In this document: one piece after another, positions 56,813 through 64,000 of the stretch
How the letters are laid out: the number at the start of each line of letters is the position of its first letter
Numbering within the stretch: position 1 is the first letter of the stretch
Source of the DNA: Paenisporosarcina cavernae
GTDB taxonomy: Bacteria > Bacillota > Bacilli > Bacillales_A > Planococcaceae
Reading direction: 5' to 3'
DNA: 64,000 bases
Assembly: GCF_003595195.1 (NCBI RefSeq)
Contig: NZ_CP032418.1
Span: 1,438,501-1,502,500, forward strand
The notes under the pieces: generated by a model
The model's input: the letters and a program-made list of their open reading frames with translations, nothing else
Database searches by the model: none
Told to the model about the DNA's origin: nothing
Made by a program: the position numbers and the translations under genes

Positions 56813-57076
56813 AACAAAAACTCCCTCGCCTTATGTTACATAAGGACGAAGGAGTTCGATTCGCGGTACCACCTTAATTCGCAGCTTTAATAAGCTACGC
56901 ACTTCATAGAAATAACGGCTTTCCACCGGTTTTTGCTACTATATTCACAAAAACAGCTCCCGGGTGACATTCAATGATGTTTCAGTAGGGATTCACACCA
57001 TTCTCCCCTCTCTTTAACTGAACACAAAATTTACTATCCCGATCAAAGCAATTTCGATATGTCATTCTGTTGATTG
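56813..57076 (-). promoter_or_regulatory. T-box leader of valS with its terminator
   Basis: It fills most of the 360-bp gap before valS. On the minus strand the T-box element AAGGTGGTACCGCG (56862-56875) is followed by a terminator hairpin (56820-56856: ACTCCTTCGTCCTTATG/CATAAGG...GGGAGT) and T run. Upstream are AGAGAGGGG and TGGTGTGAA, typical stem I features. The specifier GTC (valine) is at 56966-56968 within GAATGTCACCCGGGAG. Confidence 0.94.
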
Positions 57077-57081
57077 AAATT

Positions 57082-57111
57082 ATTGTACCCGAAGTATTCC
57101 TGCTTCGTCAA
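57082..57111 (-). promoter_or_regulatory. Promoter of the valS T-box transcript
   Basis: TTGACG (57106-57111), an 18-nt spacer and TACAAT (57082-57087) on the minus strand, directly upstream of the leader. Confidence 0.7.
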
Positions 57112-57133
57112 GTAAAGGAAAGGAGTTGATCTT

Positions 57134-57322
57134 ATGCGAAGATATAATCCTCATCTGCTGCCTCCATGGTTACGAAAATGTCGCTTTTATTGTAAAGATA
57201 TTTGTGTACCAATCTTTTGTTTTCAATTTATACGGGTAATTTTTATTCCAACGACATTAGACGTATTTCTGCTTATTATTCTGTTGTTTCTTGTTTTCGC
57301 TTTTCACCACGATATGTTGTGA
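57134..57322 (+). CDS. Small (62-aa) membrane protein of unknown function
   Basis: 62-aa protein with a basic, Pro-rich start (RRYNPHLLPPWLRKCRFYCK) followed by one long or two short hydrophobic segments (about residues 23-36 and 40-57) and a His-His-Asp end. AAAGGAG lies 8 nt before the ATG. It is transcribed away from valS and its 3' end overlaps the convergent SpoVID-like gene by 47 nt. I do not recognise a family with certainty. The good ribosome binding site and composition make a real gene likely. Confidence 0.55.
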   Translation: MRRYNPHLLPPWLRKCRFYCKDICVPIFCFQFIRVIFIPTTLDVFLLIILLFLVFAFHHDML

Positions 57323-57767
57323 GAAAACTTTTGGAATATGATTCTTTTAATCGATGAAATGGTAAGTCCTTTTTACTAACTCTCGGATAGTCGCAATGGA
57401 CAACTGCACCGATTTCTACTAGAGCGTTCTCCTTTACACTTACAACCGGATCTTCTATTCGTAACGCTGGTGCTTGTTCCGAGGGTGGGCATTCAACATA
57501 TAAAGGGATTGCGTACTCAAAATAACCCACTCCATTTTTAATAAAGTCAATATCCTCAATTACGATGCCAGCTTCCCTCTCGGATGGTTCTTGTGCTTCC
57601 CGAATGTTAATTTCACAAGATAAATGATAAATTCCTTTCGCTTTCCATGCATCCTCACTTTTTTCCCAACTCGTAACGGGTACAATGCGACATGAGACAA
57701 CTTCCGTTATTTCACCAATTTCTGGTACTAAACAACACGTTTCTTTTAATTCAAAAGAATAATTCAA
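57276..57767 (-). CDS. Short SpoVID-like protein (N-terminal domain only)
   Basis: About 163-aa soluble protein, immediately downstream of hemL where B. subtilis has spoVID. The beta-rich pattern fits the N-terminal SpoVID/DUF3794-like domain: FELKETCCLVPEIGEITEV, GIYHLSCEINI, FEYAIPLYVECPP, ENALVEIGAVVHCDY. There is no LysM domain or acidic central region, so it is about a third of the B. subtilis length. SpoVID and SafA cooperate in coat encasement, and a SafA is encoded 33 kb away. The start is TTG at 57767 with AGGAGG at 7 nt; both lie inside the hemL terminator hairpin. Homology is suggestive only. Confidence 0.55.
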   Translation of the reverse strand: MNYSFELKETCCLVPEIGEITEVVSCRIVPVTSWEKSEDAWKAKGIYHLSCEINIREAQEPSEREAGIVIEDIDFIKNGVGYFEYAIPLYVECPPSEQAPALRIEDPVVSVKENALVEIGAVVHCDYPRVSKKDLPFHRLKESYSKSFLTTYRGEKRKQETTE

Positions 57768-57809
57768 CAAAACCCCTCCTCTCATCAAATGTATGAGAAG
57801 AAGGGTTTT
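57766..57809. terminator. Terminator of hemL, overlapping the SpoVID-like gene start
   Basis: AAAACCCTTCTTCTCAT/ATGAGAGGAGGGGTTTT pair around a 7-nt loop. Both strands have T-rich tails, the plus strand the stronger. The right arm, read on the minus strand, contains the ribosome binding site of the SpoVID-like gene. Confidence 0.82.
57788..57795 (-). promoter_or_regulatory. Candidate sigma-E -10 element in the hemL terminator
   Basis: CATACATT on the minus strand matches the sigma-E -10 consensus (CATACAMT) at 7 of 8 positions. Start of transcription about 8 nt later would exclude the left arm of the hairpin and leave the ribosome binding site free. No convincing -35 is seen. Confidence 0.35.
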
Positions 57810-57816
57810 TTCATGT

Positions 57817-59109
57817 TTATTTCGCTAGTTTTTCAAAAACTTTTTCAAATGCTTGGACTGTTTTTTCAATATCTCCCTCTGTATGTGCAGTGGACAAAAA
57901 CATTCCTTCAAATTGAGATGGAGGTAAATATACTCCCTCTTCTGCCATTAAACGATAGACATCCGCAAAAAGTGTTAGATCCGCCGTTTTTGCTTGATCG
58001 TAATTGGTTACTTTTTCATTCGTGAAGAAGAACCCAATCATTGAACCGGCACGATTTACACGATGAGGAATGTTATACGTAATCGCAGCTTTTTTGAAAC
58101 CTTCTTCTAATAAATCTGCTAAATGATGAAAATGATCATAACTTTCCGGTGTTAACTTGGACAACGTAGCTAATCCTGCTGCCATCGCTAGAGGATTTCC
58201 TGATAATGTTCCCGCTTGATAAATGGGTCCACTTGGAGCAATCTGTGACATAATTTCTTTCTTCCCACCATATGCACCAACAGGAAGGCCACCGCCGATT
58301 ACTTTCCCAAGACACGTCATATCCGGTTTCACATTATAGTATCCTTGGGCACAGTTGTATCCCACACGGAATCCAGTCATCACTTCATCAAAGATCAGAA
58401 CGCTTCCGTACTGAGTTGTAACTGCACGAAGGTGTTCAAGGAATCCTTTATTCGGTGGAACAACTCCCATGTTACCTGCTACTGGCTCGACGATTACTGC
58501 AGCAATATCATCCCCAAAGCGCTCAAATACTGCAGTGATTGCAGCATCATCATTATAAGGAACAGTGATGGTATTTTGAGCAATCGATTCAGGAACCCCT
58601 GGGCTATCTGGTAATCCAAGTGTTGCAACTCCTGACCCTGCTTTGATTAATAAACTATCACCATGTCCATGGTAACAACCTTCGAATTTCACAATTTTGT
58701 TTCGACCAGTGTATCCACGAGCTGCACGCAGTGCACTCATCGTAGCTTCTGTACCGGAAGAAACCATTCGAATCATTTCCATAGATGGAACTCGCTCTTG
58801 TACAAGCTTAGCCAATTCTGTTTCAATTAACGTTGGTGCACCAAAACTAGTACCGCTAACTGCCGTCTCTTGAATTGCTTTTACTACATCCTCATCTGCA
58901 TGCCCTAAAATAAGTGGTCCCCATGACAGGACATAGTCAATGTATTCATTCCCATCGATATCTATCATCTTTGAGCCTTTACCTGATTGAATGAATATTG
59001 GGTCCATATTAACCGATTTAAATGCACGTACTGGGCTATTAACGCCACCAGGCATATATTCTTTTGCTTCTTTAAAGGCAGCTATCGATTTGCTATAATC
59101 TCGGGTCAT
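57817..59109 (-). CDS. hemL: Glutamate-1-semialdehyde 2,1-aminomutase
   Basis: About 430-aa PLP-dependent enzyme converting glutamate-1-semialdehyde to 5-aminolevulinate. It has [13 protein letters not shown] at the N-terminus, [31 protein letters not shown], and the PLP-Lys segment [17 protein letters not shown]. The ATG at 59109 follows AGGAGG and overlaps the hemB stop by 4 nt (ATGA). It is the last gene of hemAXCDBL. Confidence 0.97.
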   Translation of the reverse strand: MTRDYSKSIAAFKEAKEYMPGGVNSPVRAFKSVNMDPIFIQSGKGSKMIDIDGNEYIDYVLSWGPLILGHADEDVVKAIQETAVSGTSFGAPTLIETELAKLVQERVPSMEMIRMVSSGTEATMSALRAARGYTGRNKIVKFEGCYHGHGDSLLIKAGSGVATLGLPDSPGVPESIAQNTITVPYNDDAAITAVFERFGDDIAAVIVEPVAGNMGVVPPNKGFLEHLRAVTTQYGSVLIFDEVMTGFRVGYNCAQGYYNVKPDMTCLGKVIGGGLPVGAYGGKKEIMSQIAPSGPIYQAGTLSGNPLAMAAGLATLSKLTPESYDHFHHLADLLEEGFKKAAITYNIPHRVNRAGSMIGFFFTNEKVTNYDQAKTADLTLFADVYRLMAEEGVYLPPSQFEGMFLSTAHTEGDIEKTVQAFEKVFEKLAK

Positions 59110-60086
59110 TTTGCTCCTCCTAACCATTTCGCAGCATCTTTCGCATGATACGTCATAATTAAGTCTGCTCCAGCTCGTTTCATACTAGTTAATGTTTCTA
59201 ACACAATCCGTTCTTCGTCAATCCATCCGTTCGCTGCTGCTGCTTTGATCATGGCATATTCTCCACTCACATTATAGGCAACAAGAGGTAACACAAAATT
59301 GTTTTTCACATCACGTACAATATCCAAGTAAGAAAGTGCTGGTTTTACAATTAAGAAATCCGCGCCCTCTTCGACATCAGAAGCAGCTTCTCTCATTGCT
59401 TCTAAGCGATTTGCTGGATCCATTTGATACGTTTTACGGTCCCCAAATTGAGGTGTGCTATTCGCAGCATCGCGAAACGGACCATAATAGGCACTCGCAT
59501 ATTTCACCGCGTAAGACATAATAGGAATATGTTCATACCCAGCCTCGTCTAAACCGTAACGTATTGCTGCAACAAAACCATCCATCATATTGGAAGGTGC
59601 AATTATATCAGCACCTGCTTTTGCTTGTGCTACCGCAGTTCGTGCTAATAAATCAAGCGTAGGGTCATTTAACACTTTTCCATTTTCAATTACACCACAA
59701 TGACCATGGTCGGTATATTCACATAAACATGTGTCTGCAATAACCATTAAATCTGGATGACGATCTTTCGCAAATCGAATTGCTTCTTGGACAATTCCAT
59801 GATCATGGAATGCTTGTGATCCAATTGCGTCTTTCTCGTGTGGAATACCAAATAAAATCACAGAAGGAATGCCAAGTCGAACTACCTCGTCTAATTCTTC
59901 TCCTAGATGGTCTAATGAAAATTGGAATACTCCTGGCATGGAAGCAATGGGGTTTTTGATGTTATCGCCTTCTGCAACAAAAATTGGATAAATGAAATCA
60001 TCCACGTGTAAACTTGTTTCTTTTACCATTCGACGCAACGTTTCAGTATGTCGTAATCTTCTATGTCTTGAGAATTGTAAATTCAT
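59106..60086 (-). CDS. hemB: Porphobilinogen synthase (5-aminolevulinate dehydratase)
   Basis: About 326-aa enzyme that condenses two 5-aminolevulinate molecules. It is the zinc type: [13 protein letters not shown] carries the metal-binding cysteines near residue 120. Catalytic lysines are in [10 protein letters not shown] and [13 protein letters not shown]. Two ATGs lie at 60089 and 60086; the second has the better distance from TAGGATGA. It is coupled to hemL by a 4-nt overlap. Confidence 0.96.
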   Translation of the reverse strand: MNLQFSRHRRLRHTETLRRMVKETSLHVDDFIYPIFVAEGDNIKNPIASMPGVFQFSLDHLGEELDEVVRLGIPSVILFGIPHEKDAIGSQAFHDHGIVQEAIRFAKDRHPDLMVIADTCLCEYTDHGHCGVIENGKVLNDPTLDLLARTAVAQAKAGADIIAPSNMMDGFVAAIRYGLDEAGYEHIPIMSYAVKYASAYYGPFRDAANSTPQFGDRKTYQMDPANRLEAMREAASDVEEGADFLIVKPALSYLDIVRDVKNNFVLPLVAYNVSGEYAMIKAAAANGWIDEERIVLETLTSMKRAGADLIMTYHAKDAAKWLGGAK

Positions 60087-60094
60087 CATTCATC

Positions 60095-60820
60095 CTACTT
60101 TCTATATACGATTTCCTGCAGAATATTCTCCCACGTAAATTTTTCAGGTTGATACGTTACGTGATAGCCGATTTCACGTAACGCTTTTGTCGTGACATTT
60201 CCAATGGAAGCCAATTCAATGGTTGAATCGATTGGTAATACCTTCTGAAGCTGACGGGCAGCTGAAGGACTACCCAAAACGACTATAATCGCAGATGATT
60301 TGTTTTCTGCTATGGTTGTACGGAATTTTTTTAATTCCGCAGGATTGCTTGTCGTGTTGTATATCTCCCACTCATCCACCTCGGACGGTAATTTTGTAGG
60401 AATAAGATCACTCGCCAAATTTCCTTTTACGAAAAGGACTCGTTTCGTCGTATATGGAAATTCTTCTACGAAAGTCGTCGCGTTATAGGTGGATGGCATA
60501 AAAGAAATAGTATATCCAAGTGTTTCTAATTTCGTTTTCGTTTTTTCTCCGACAACTGCGATTTTTGCATGAACAGGTCTGTTAGCTACAATTGCATGAA
60601 AGATGCGAACGGCATGTCCACTTGTGAAAATAATCCACTCATACTCCTTCCAATGTTCATTCACAAAATCAGGTACCGCATGTGAAGTTGGAGAAATTTG
60701 AATCAGAGGGTGACGCACGGTACGCGCACCAAGATCGGATGCTTTCTGTATCACTGTTTGAGGAACCGATGTTCCCGTAAAAATAATCAAGTGATTTGCA
60801 AGCGGGAAGGAATTAGACAT
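60095..60820 (-). CDS. hemD: Uroporphyrinogen-III synthase
   Basis: 241-aa protein of the poorly conserved HemD family. The hinge segments [14 protein letters not shown] (near 60) and [17 protein letters not shown] (near 170) and the end [18 protein letters not shown] (near 205) are typical. It closes and inverts ring D of hydroxymethylbilane. It overlaps the hemC end by 8 nt. Confidence 0.9.
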   Translation of the reverse strand: MSNSFPLANHLIIFTGTSVPQTVIQKASDLGARTVRHPLIQISPTSHAVPDFVNEHWKEYEWIIFTSGHAVRIFHAIVANRPVHAKIAVVGEKTKTKLETLGYTISFMPSTYNATTFVEEFPYTTKRVLFVKGNLASDLIPTKLPSEVDEWEIYNTTSNPAELKKFRTTIAENKSSAIIVVLGSPSAARQLQKVLPIDSTIELASIGNVTTKALREIGYHVTYQPEKFTWENILQEIVYRK

Positions 60821-61742
60821 TTAAATCTGCCTTTACTTGCTGGATTAGATCATATGCACCTTCTGCAGAAATTTTCGCAGCAATTTCTTTTCCAAGTTCT
60901 ACCGGATTTTCTCCCTTCGTAGATTCCTTGTAGAAGACGTCACCTTCAGGTGAAGCAACTAATCCCGTAAAGGTAATTTCATTGCCATCGGTTGTCGCAA
61001 ATCCTGCGATTGGTACTTGACAGCCGCCATCCATTTTGTGTAAAAAAGAACGTTCTGCTTGTACAGCTTTCCATGTCGCTTCATCTGTTAATTTTGCAAG
61101 TGATGCTAATAGCTCTACATCATCTTCGCGACATTCAATCGCTAAAGCACCTTGACCTACTGCTGGCAAACAAATATCCGTAGATAAGTACTCAGTTACC
61201 ACGTCTTGACTCCAACCTAAGCGATTTAAACCAGCTGCTGCTAAAATAATCGCATCAAAATTTTCGTTTTTTAACTTATTTAGTCGAGTATCCACATTTC
61301 CCCGAATCCATTGAATTTCCAAATCCGGTCTAACTTGAAGCAACTGTGCACTTCGACGTAATGAACTTGTCCCAACTACTGCACCTTTAGGCAAATCCAT
61401 TAGTTTCACATGATTGTTCGCTATGTAAGCATCGCGAGCATCTTCGCGTGGAGGAACACATCCTATGACAAGACCATCTGGTAATTCAGAAGGCATATCT
61501 TTCATGCTATGCACAGCAAAATCTATTTCTTTCGAATAGAGAGCTTGCTCAATTTCTTTCACAAATAGCCCTTTACCTCCTACTTTTGATAGTTGTACAT
61601 CAACAATCTGATCACCTTTTGTCACAATTTCTTTAATATCAAATTCAAAAGGAGCTCCAGATTTCTTCATTTCTTCTATAAACCACTTTGTTTGGGTTAA
61701 TGCTAATTTACTTCTACGTGATCCAACAATAATTTTACGCAA
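60813..61742 (-). CDS. hemC: Hydroxymethylbilane synthase (porphobilinogen deaminase)
   Basis: About 309-aa enzyme. It begins [18 protein letters not shown], with [14 protein letters not shown] near 80 and the cofactor-binding Cys in [13 protein letters not shown] near 235. It builds the linear tetrapyrrole from four porphobilinogens. Possible starts are TTG at 61742 (AAAGGA at 8 nt, matches B. subtilis) and ATGs at 61766 or 61751; TTG is preferred and leaves hemX without overlap. Confidence 0.95.
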   Translation of the reverse strand: MRKIIVGSRRSKLALTQTKWFIEEMKKSGAPFEFDIKEIVTKGDQIVDVQLSKVGGKGLFVKEIEQALYSKEIDFAVHSMKDMPSELPDGLVIGCVPPREDARDAYIANNHVKLMDLPKGAVVGTSSLRRSAQLLQVRPDLEIQWIRGNVDTRLNKLKNENFDAIILAAAGLNRLGWSQDVVTEYLSTDICLPAVGQGALAIECREDDVELLASLAKLTDEATWKAVQAERSFLHKMDGGCQVPIAGFATTDGNEITFTGLVASPEGDVFYKESTKGENPVELGKEIAAKISAEGAYDLIQQVKADLNV

Positions 61743-61756
61743 TGTGAACATCCTTT

Positions 61757-62587
61757 CTATAACCAAAAATGAAACTCAGACAGACGACTTCCTAAGAAAA
61801 AGTTTAATAGAACAACTAAAAATGCATAAATATGTGCCCATGCATATTGTGTCCCTAGTAACGCATTTTTATGGTGCCGATATAATATAACACTATAAAA
61901 AATGAGCAGAATAAATGATCCGACAATTTTCATATCAAACAACGAAAAGGAATCAAGTGATAAATAAGCCCATTGCATACCTAATATGAGACTAAGTAAT
62001 AACGATGGAATACCAATTATCATCGAAATGGTCATTCCTTTTTCCGTTTGATCTAGCGACGGCAAATTTCTCCATTGAATAGTCCATTTTTTCTTTTTTA
62101 ATAATCGATATAAAAGTTGATACAACACGGAAAAAACAAACGATAATGAAAATGCGACATAGGAAATGATCGCAAACGTCACATGGATGAATAATAGCTC
62201 CGAAACTAAATTTTCACCGACTGGTGAGCGCTCGAGTTGAACTGGTGCAAACGTATGAATCATCATCATGACAAAACCAATAATATTTAACGAAAAAACG
62301 AGAATTTTCACCTTATACGTTAAATGTAACACAAGCGATAAGGTGATCAATAACCAAGCGTAAAAGTAAATCCCCTCAAAGAGTGTCAAGATGGGAAATC
62401 GATTGGTCTCCATCATATATAAAACGAGAAAGATAGACTGTAATACCCATACAATGGATACTAGGTAAAATCCATATTTCTCTGCACGCTTATTTTGATA
62501 GAAGAAATCGAGAAAGTATAAAACGAGGCTGATTGCGTATAGAACGACCATACCTTCATGCAATCTTGCCATGGTGATGTCTGTCAC
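61757..62587 (-). CDS. hemX: HemX, membrane protein of the cytochrome c assembly (CcmC/CcsA) type
   Basis: 276-aa polytopic protein with eight hydrophobic helices. It contains the family segments [19 protein letters not shown] and [20 protein letters not shown]. In B. subtilis HemX lowers the cellular amount of HemA. It starts at GTG behind AGGAGGAATC, directly after a terminator-like hairpin that separates it from hemA. Confidence 0.92.
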   Translation of the reverse strand: MTDITMARLHEGMVVLYAISLVLYFLDFFYQNKRAEKYGFYLVSIVWVLQSIFLVLYMMETNRFPILTLFEGIYFYAWLLITLSLVLHLTYKVKILVFSLNIIGFVMMMIHTFAPVQLERSPVGENLVSELLFIHVTFAIISYVAFSLSFVFSVLYQLLYRLLKKKKWTIQWRNLPSLDQTEKGMTISMIIGIPSLLLSLILGMQWAYLSLDSFSLFDMKIVGSFILLIFYSVILYRHHKNALLGTQYAWAHIYAFLVVLLNFFLGSRLSEFHFWL

Positions 62588-62606
62588 TTAGATTCCTCCT
62601 TCCACA

Positions 62607-62656
62607 TAAAAAAGGCGTTTCGCAATGACAGTGTATCCTGCTTTTACGAAAACGCC
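62607..62656 (-). terminator. Terminator-like hairpin between hemA and hemX
   Basis: On the minus strand GGCGTTTTCG/CGAAACGCC with a long loop is followed by six T. Since hemX-L follow at once, partial readthrough is expected, giving more hemA than downstream message. Confidence 0.75.
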
Positions 62657-62711
62657 TCCTTTGTTGTATCTTTTCAATCGTCCCTTGTTCATTCATTTTA
62701 ATGGGTATAAA

Positions 62712-64000
62712 TTAATAAATCCACTCTGCACTTTTTTGAGCCGTTGTTTCATCAGCCTTTTGAGCTTGGCGAACCTTTTCCAGCTCTTGTTGCCGTTTCT
62801 TTTCTACTTGAACTTCCTCTTCTATCCCAAAAATTTGTTGGAATAAAGCCAGTTGTTCATTAGCTTGCGAACTATTTGCAAGTTCTTTCGCTTGAAGAAT
62901 AGGATCTTTTAATAATTGATTGATAATCGATTTTGTGTGTTTACTTAATATTTTACGCTCACGGTCCGTTAAGTCTGGCATTTTATTTTCAATACTAGCC
63001 ATTGTTTCTTCTTGTATGGTTAACGCTTTTTTTCGTAATGCAGAGATAACAGGCACTACGCCTAATGTTCCAACCCATTCATTAAATTCAGTAAGCTCTG
63101 ACTCGATCATTTTTTCAATCTCCATCGCAGAACGTTGTCTTTCTGCAAGATTCGCTTCTACTATTCCTTGTAAATCATCAATATCATACAAGAAAACGTT
63201 TGATAACTCTCCGATTCTTGGATCCAAATCACGAGGAACTGCAATATCTACCATGAATATTGGACGTCCTTTGCGAAGCTTTTCTACGAATTGCATTAAC
63301 TCATAGTCAATAACGAATTCAGTAGATCCAGTAGAACTAATTAAAATATCCGCTTCTAGCAACGTGCATTGAAGCTCCGATAAATGCTTTGCTTGTCCAC
63401 CAAATTTAGTCGCTAATTCTTGTGCTTTTTCAAAGGTACGATTAATCACCGTAATTTTTTCTGCCCCACTACCTTGCAGATTCTTAATCGATAATTCGCC
63501 CATTTTACCTGCGCCAAGAATGACAACATGCTTATTGCGAAGCGATCCGAAAATTTTCTTTCCAAGTTCCACCGCAGCGTAAGAAACTGATACGGCATTT
63601 TCACCTATTGCCGTTTCCGCATGTGCTTTTTTAGCAAACGTAACTGACTTTTTAAATAGTTCATTGAAAACAGTTCCTGTTGAACCTTCTTTTTGACCAT
63701 TTAAAAAGCTAGACTTCACTTGTCCTAAAATTTGCGTTTCTCCTAATACCATGGAGTCAATTCCAGAGGTAACTTGGAATAAATGACGTACTGCTTCATC
63801 TTTTTCATGTTGAAAAAGATAGGCGGAAAACGTCTCCATCGGTAAATCAAACCATTCGGACAAAAATTTCTTAATATAATATTTCCCGGTGTGTAGTTGG
63901 TCGACCACCGCATAAATTTCAGTGCGGTTACAAGTAGATACGACAACATTCTCCAGAATACTTTTTTGTTTTTGTAATTCCTTCATTGCATCAGGTAATT
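62712..64000 (-). CDS. hemA: Glutamyl-tRNA reductase, 5' end outside the window
   Basis: Partial HemA, missing roughly the first 30 residues, which lie past the right edge. The catalytic cysteine is in [30 protein letters not shown], the Rossmann motif [17 protein letters not shown] and the segment [17 protein letters not shown] follow, then a C-terminal dimerisation helix. It makes glutamate-1-semialdehyde from Glu-tRNA and is the first committed enzyme of heme synthesis. The tail after [17 protein letters not shown] is longer and more charged than usual ([14 protein letters not shown]). Confidence 0.95.
   Translation of the reverse strand, partial: LPDAMKELQKQKSILENVVVSTCNRTEIYAVVDQLHTGKYYIKKFLSEWFDLPMETFSAYLFQHEKDEAVRHLFQVTSGIDSMVLGETQILGQVKSSFLNGQKEGSTGTVFNELFKKSVTFAKKAHAETAIGENAVSVSYAAVELGKKIFGSLRNKHVVILGAGKMGELSIKNLQGSGAEKITVINRTFEKAQELATKFGGQAKHLSELQCTLLEADILISSTGSTEFVIDYELMQFVEKLRKGRPIFMVDIAVPRDLDPRIGELSNVFLYDIDDLQGIVEANLAERQRSAMEIEKMIESELTEFNEWVGTLGVVPVISALRKKALTIQEETMASIENKMPDLTDRERKILSKHTKSIINQLLKDPILQAKELANSSQANEQLALFQQIFGIEEEVQVEKKRQQELEKVRQAQKADETTAQKSAEWIY

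Overview
This 64 kb window is chromosomal DNA of a low-GC, endospore-forming member of the Bacillales. Its backbone is close to collinear with the Bacillus subtilis stretch that runs from cymR through aspS-hisS, relA, secDF, ruvAB, obg-spo0B, minCD, mreBCD, comC, folC and valS to hemA. A type IV pilus (T4P) cluster between comC and folC, together with the missing maf, pheB, ysxE and nadABC neighbours, points to the Planococcaceae/Caryophanaceae (Sporosarcina, Psychrobacillus or Paenisporosarcina type) rather than Bacillus itself. That placement is inferred from gene order and protein resemblance, not from a search. No insertion sequence, prophage, CRISPR array, tRNA or rRNA gene was seen.

Layout. 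1-10.8 kb: cysteine regulator cymR, rarA, tcdA, a 6S RNA gene, aspS, hisS with a His T-box leader, a secreted amidase (yrvJ type), dtd and the stringent-response gene rel. 11-23.7 kb: apt, recJ, a LapA-type membrane protein, secDF, comN, spoVB, yrbG, then the yajC-tgt-queA-ruvB-ruvA block. 23.8-27 kb: safA with a coupled kinase-like gene, nadR and pheA. 27-36.7 kb: obg-spo0B, rpmA-prp-rplU with an L21 leader, spoIVFA-spoIVFB, minCD, mreBCD, radC and a spoIIB-like gene. 36.8-51 kb: comC/pilD followed by the T4P cluster. 51-57.8 kb: folC, two tandem ATP-grasp ligase genes, valS with a Val T-box leader, a 62-aa membrane protein and a short SpoVID-like protein. 57.8-64 kb: the heme operon hemAXCDBL, with hemA running off the right end.

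The most interesting region is the T4P cluster. It encodes the extension motor PilB, retraction motor PilT, platform PilC, the PilM-PilN-PilO alignment complex, prepilin peptidase ComC, a major pilin, and three further prepilin-like proteins on the opposite strand, the last resembling a GspK/PilX tip pilin. PilO carries a C-terminal LysM domain, a plausible way to anchor the machine in Gram-positive peptidoglycan. The leader of the major pilin gene contains a 74-nt element that aligns without gaps to the c-di-GMP-II riboswitch aptamer as I remember it from Clostridioides difficile, including a compensated P1 helix. A GAF-GGDEF diguanylate cyclase is encoded at the other end of the same cluster. 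Together these suggest local control of pilus production by c-di-GMP.

Sporulation genes (spoVB, safA, spo0B, spoIVFA, spoIVFB, spoIIB-like, spoVID-like) show the organism is, or recently was, a spore former. Several are shorter than their B. subtilis counterparts: SpoIVFB lacks the CBS domain and the SpoVID-like protein lacks LysM. Many starts are GTG or TTG codons set by a good Shine-Dalgarno sequence, and in those cases the reported start is internal to the longest open frame.
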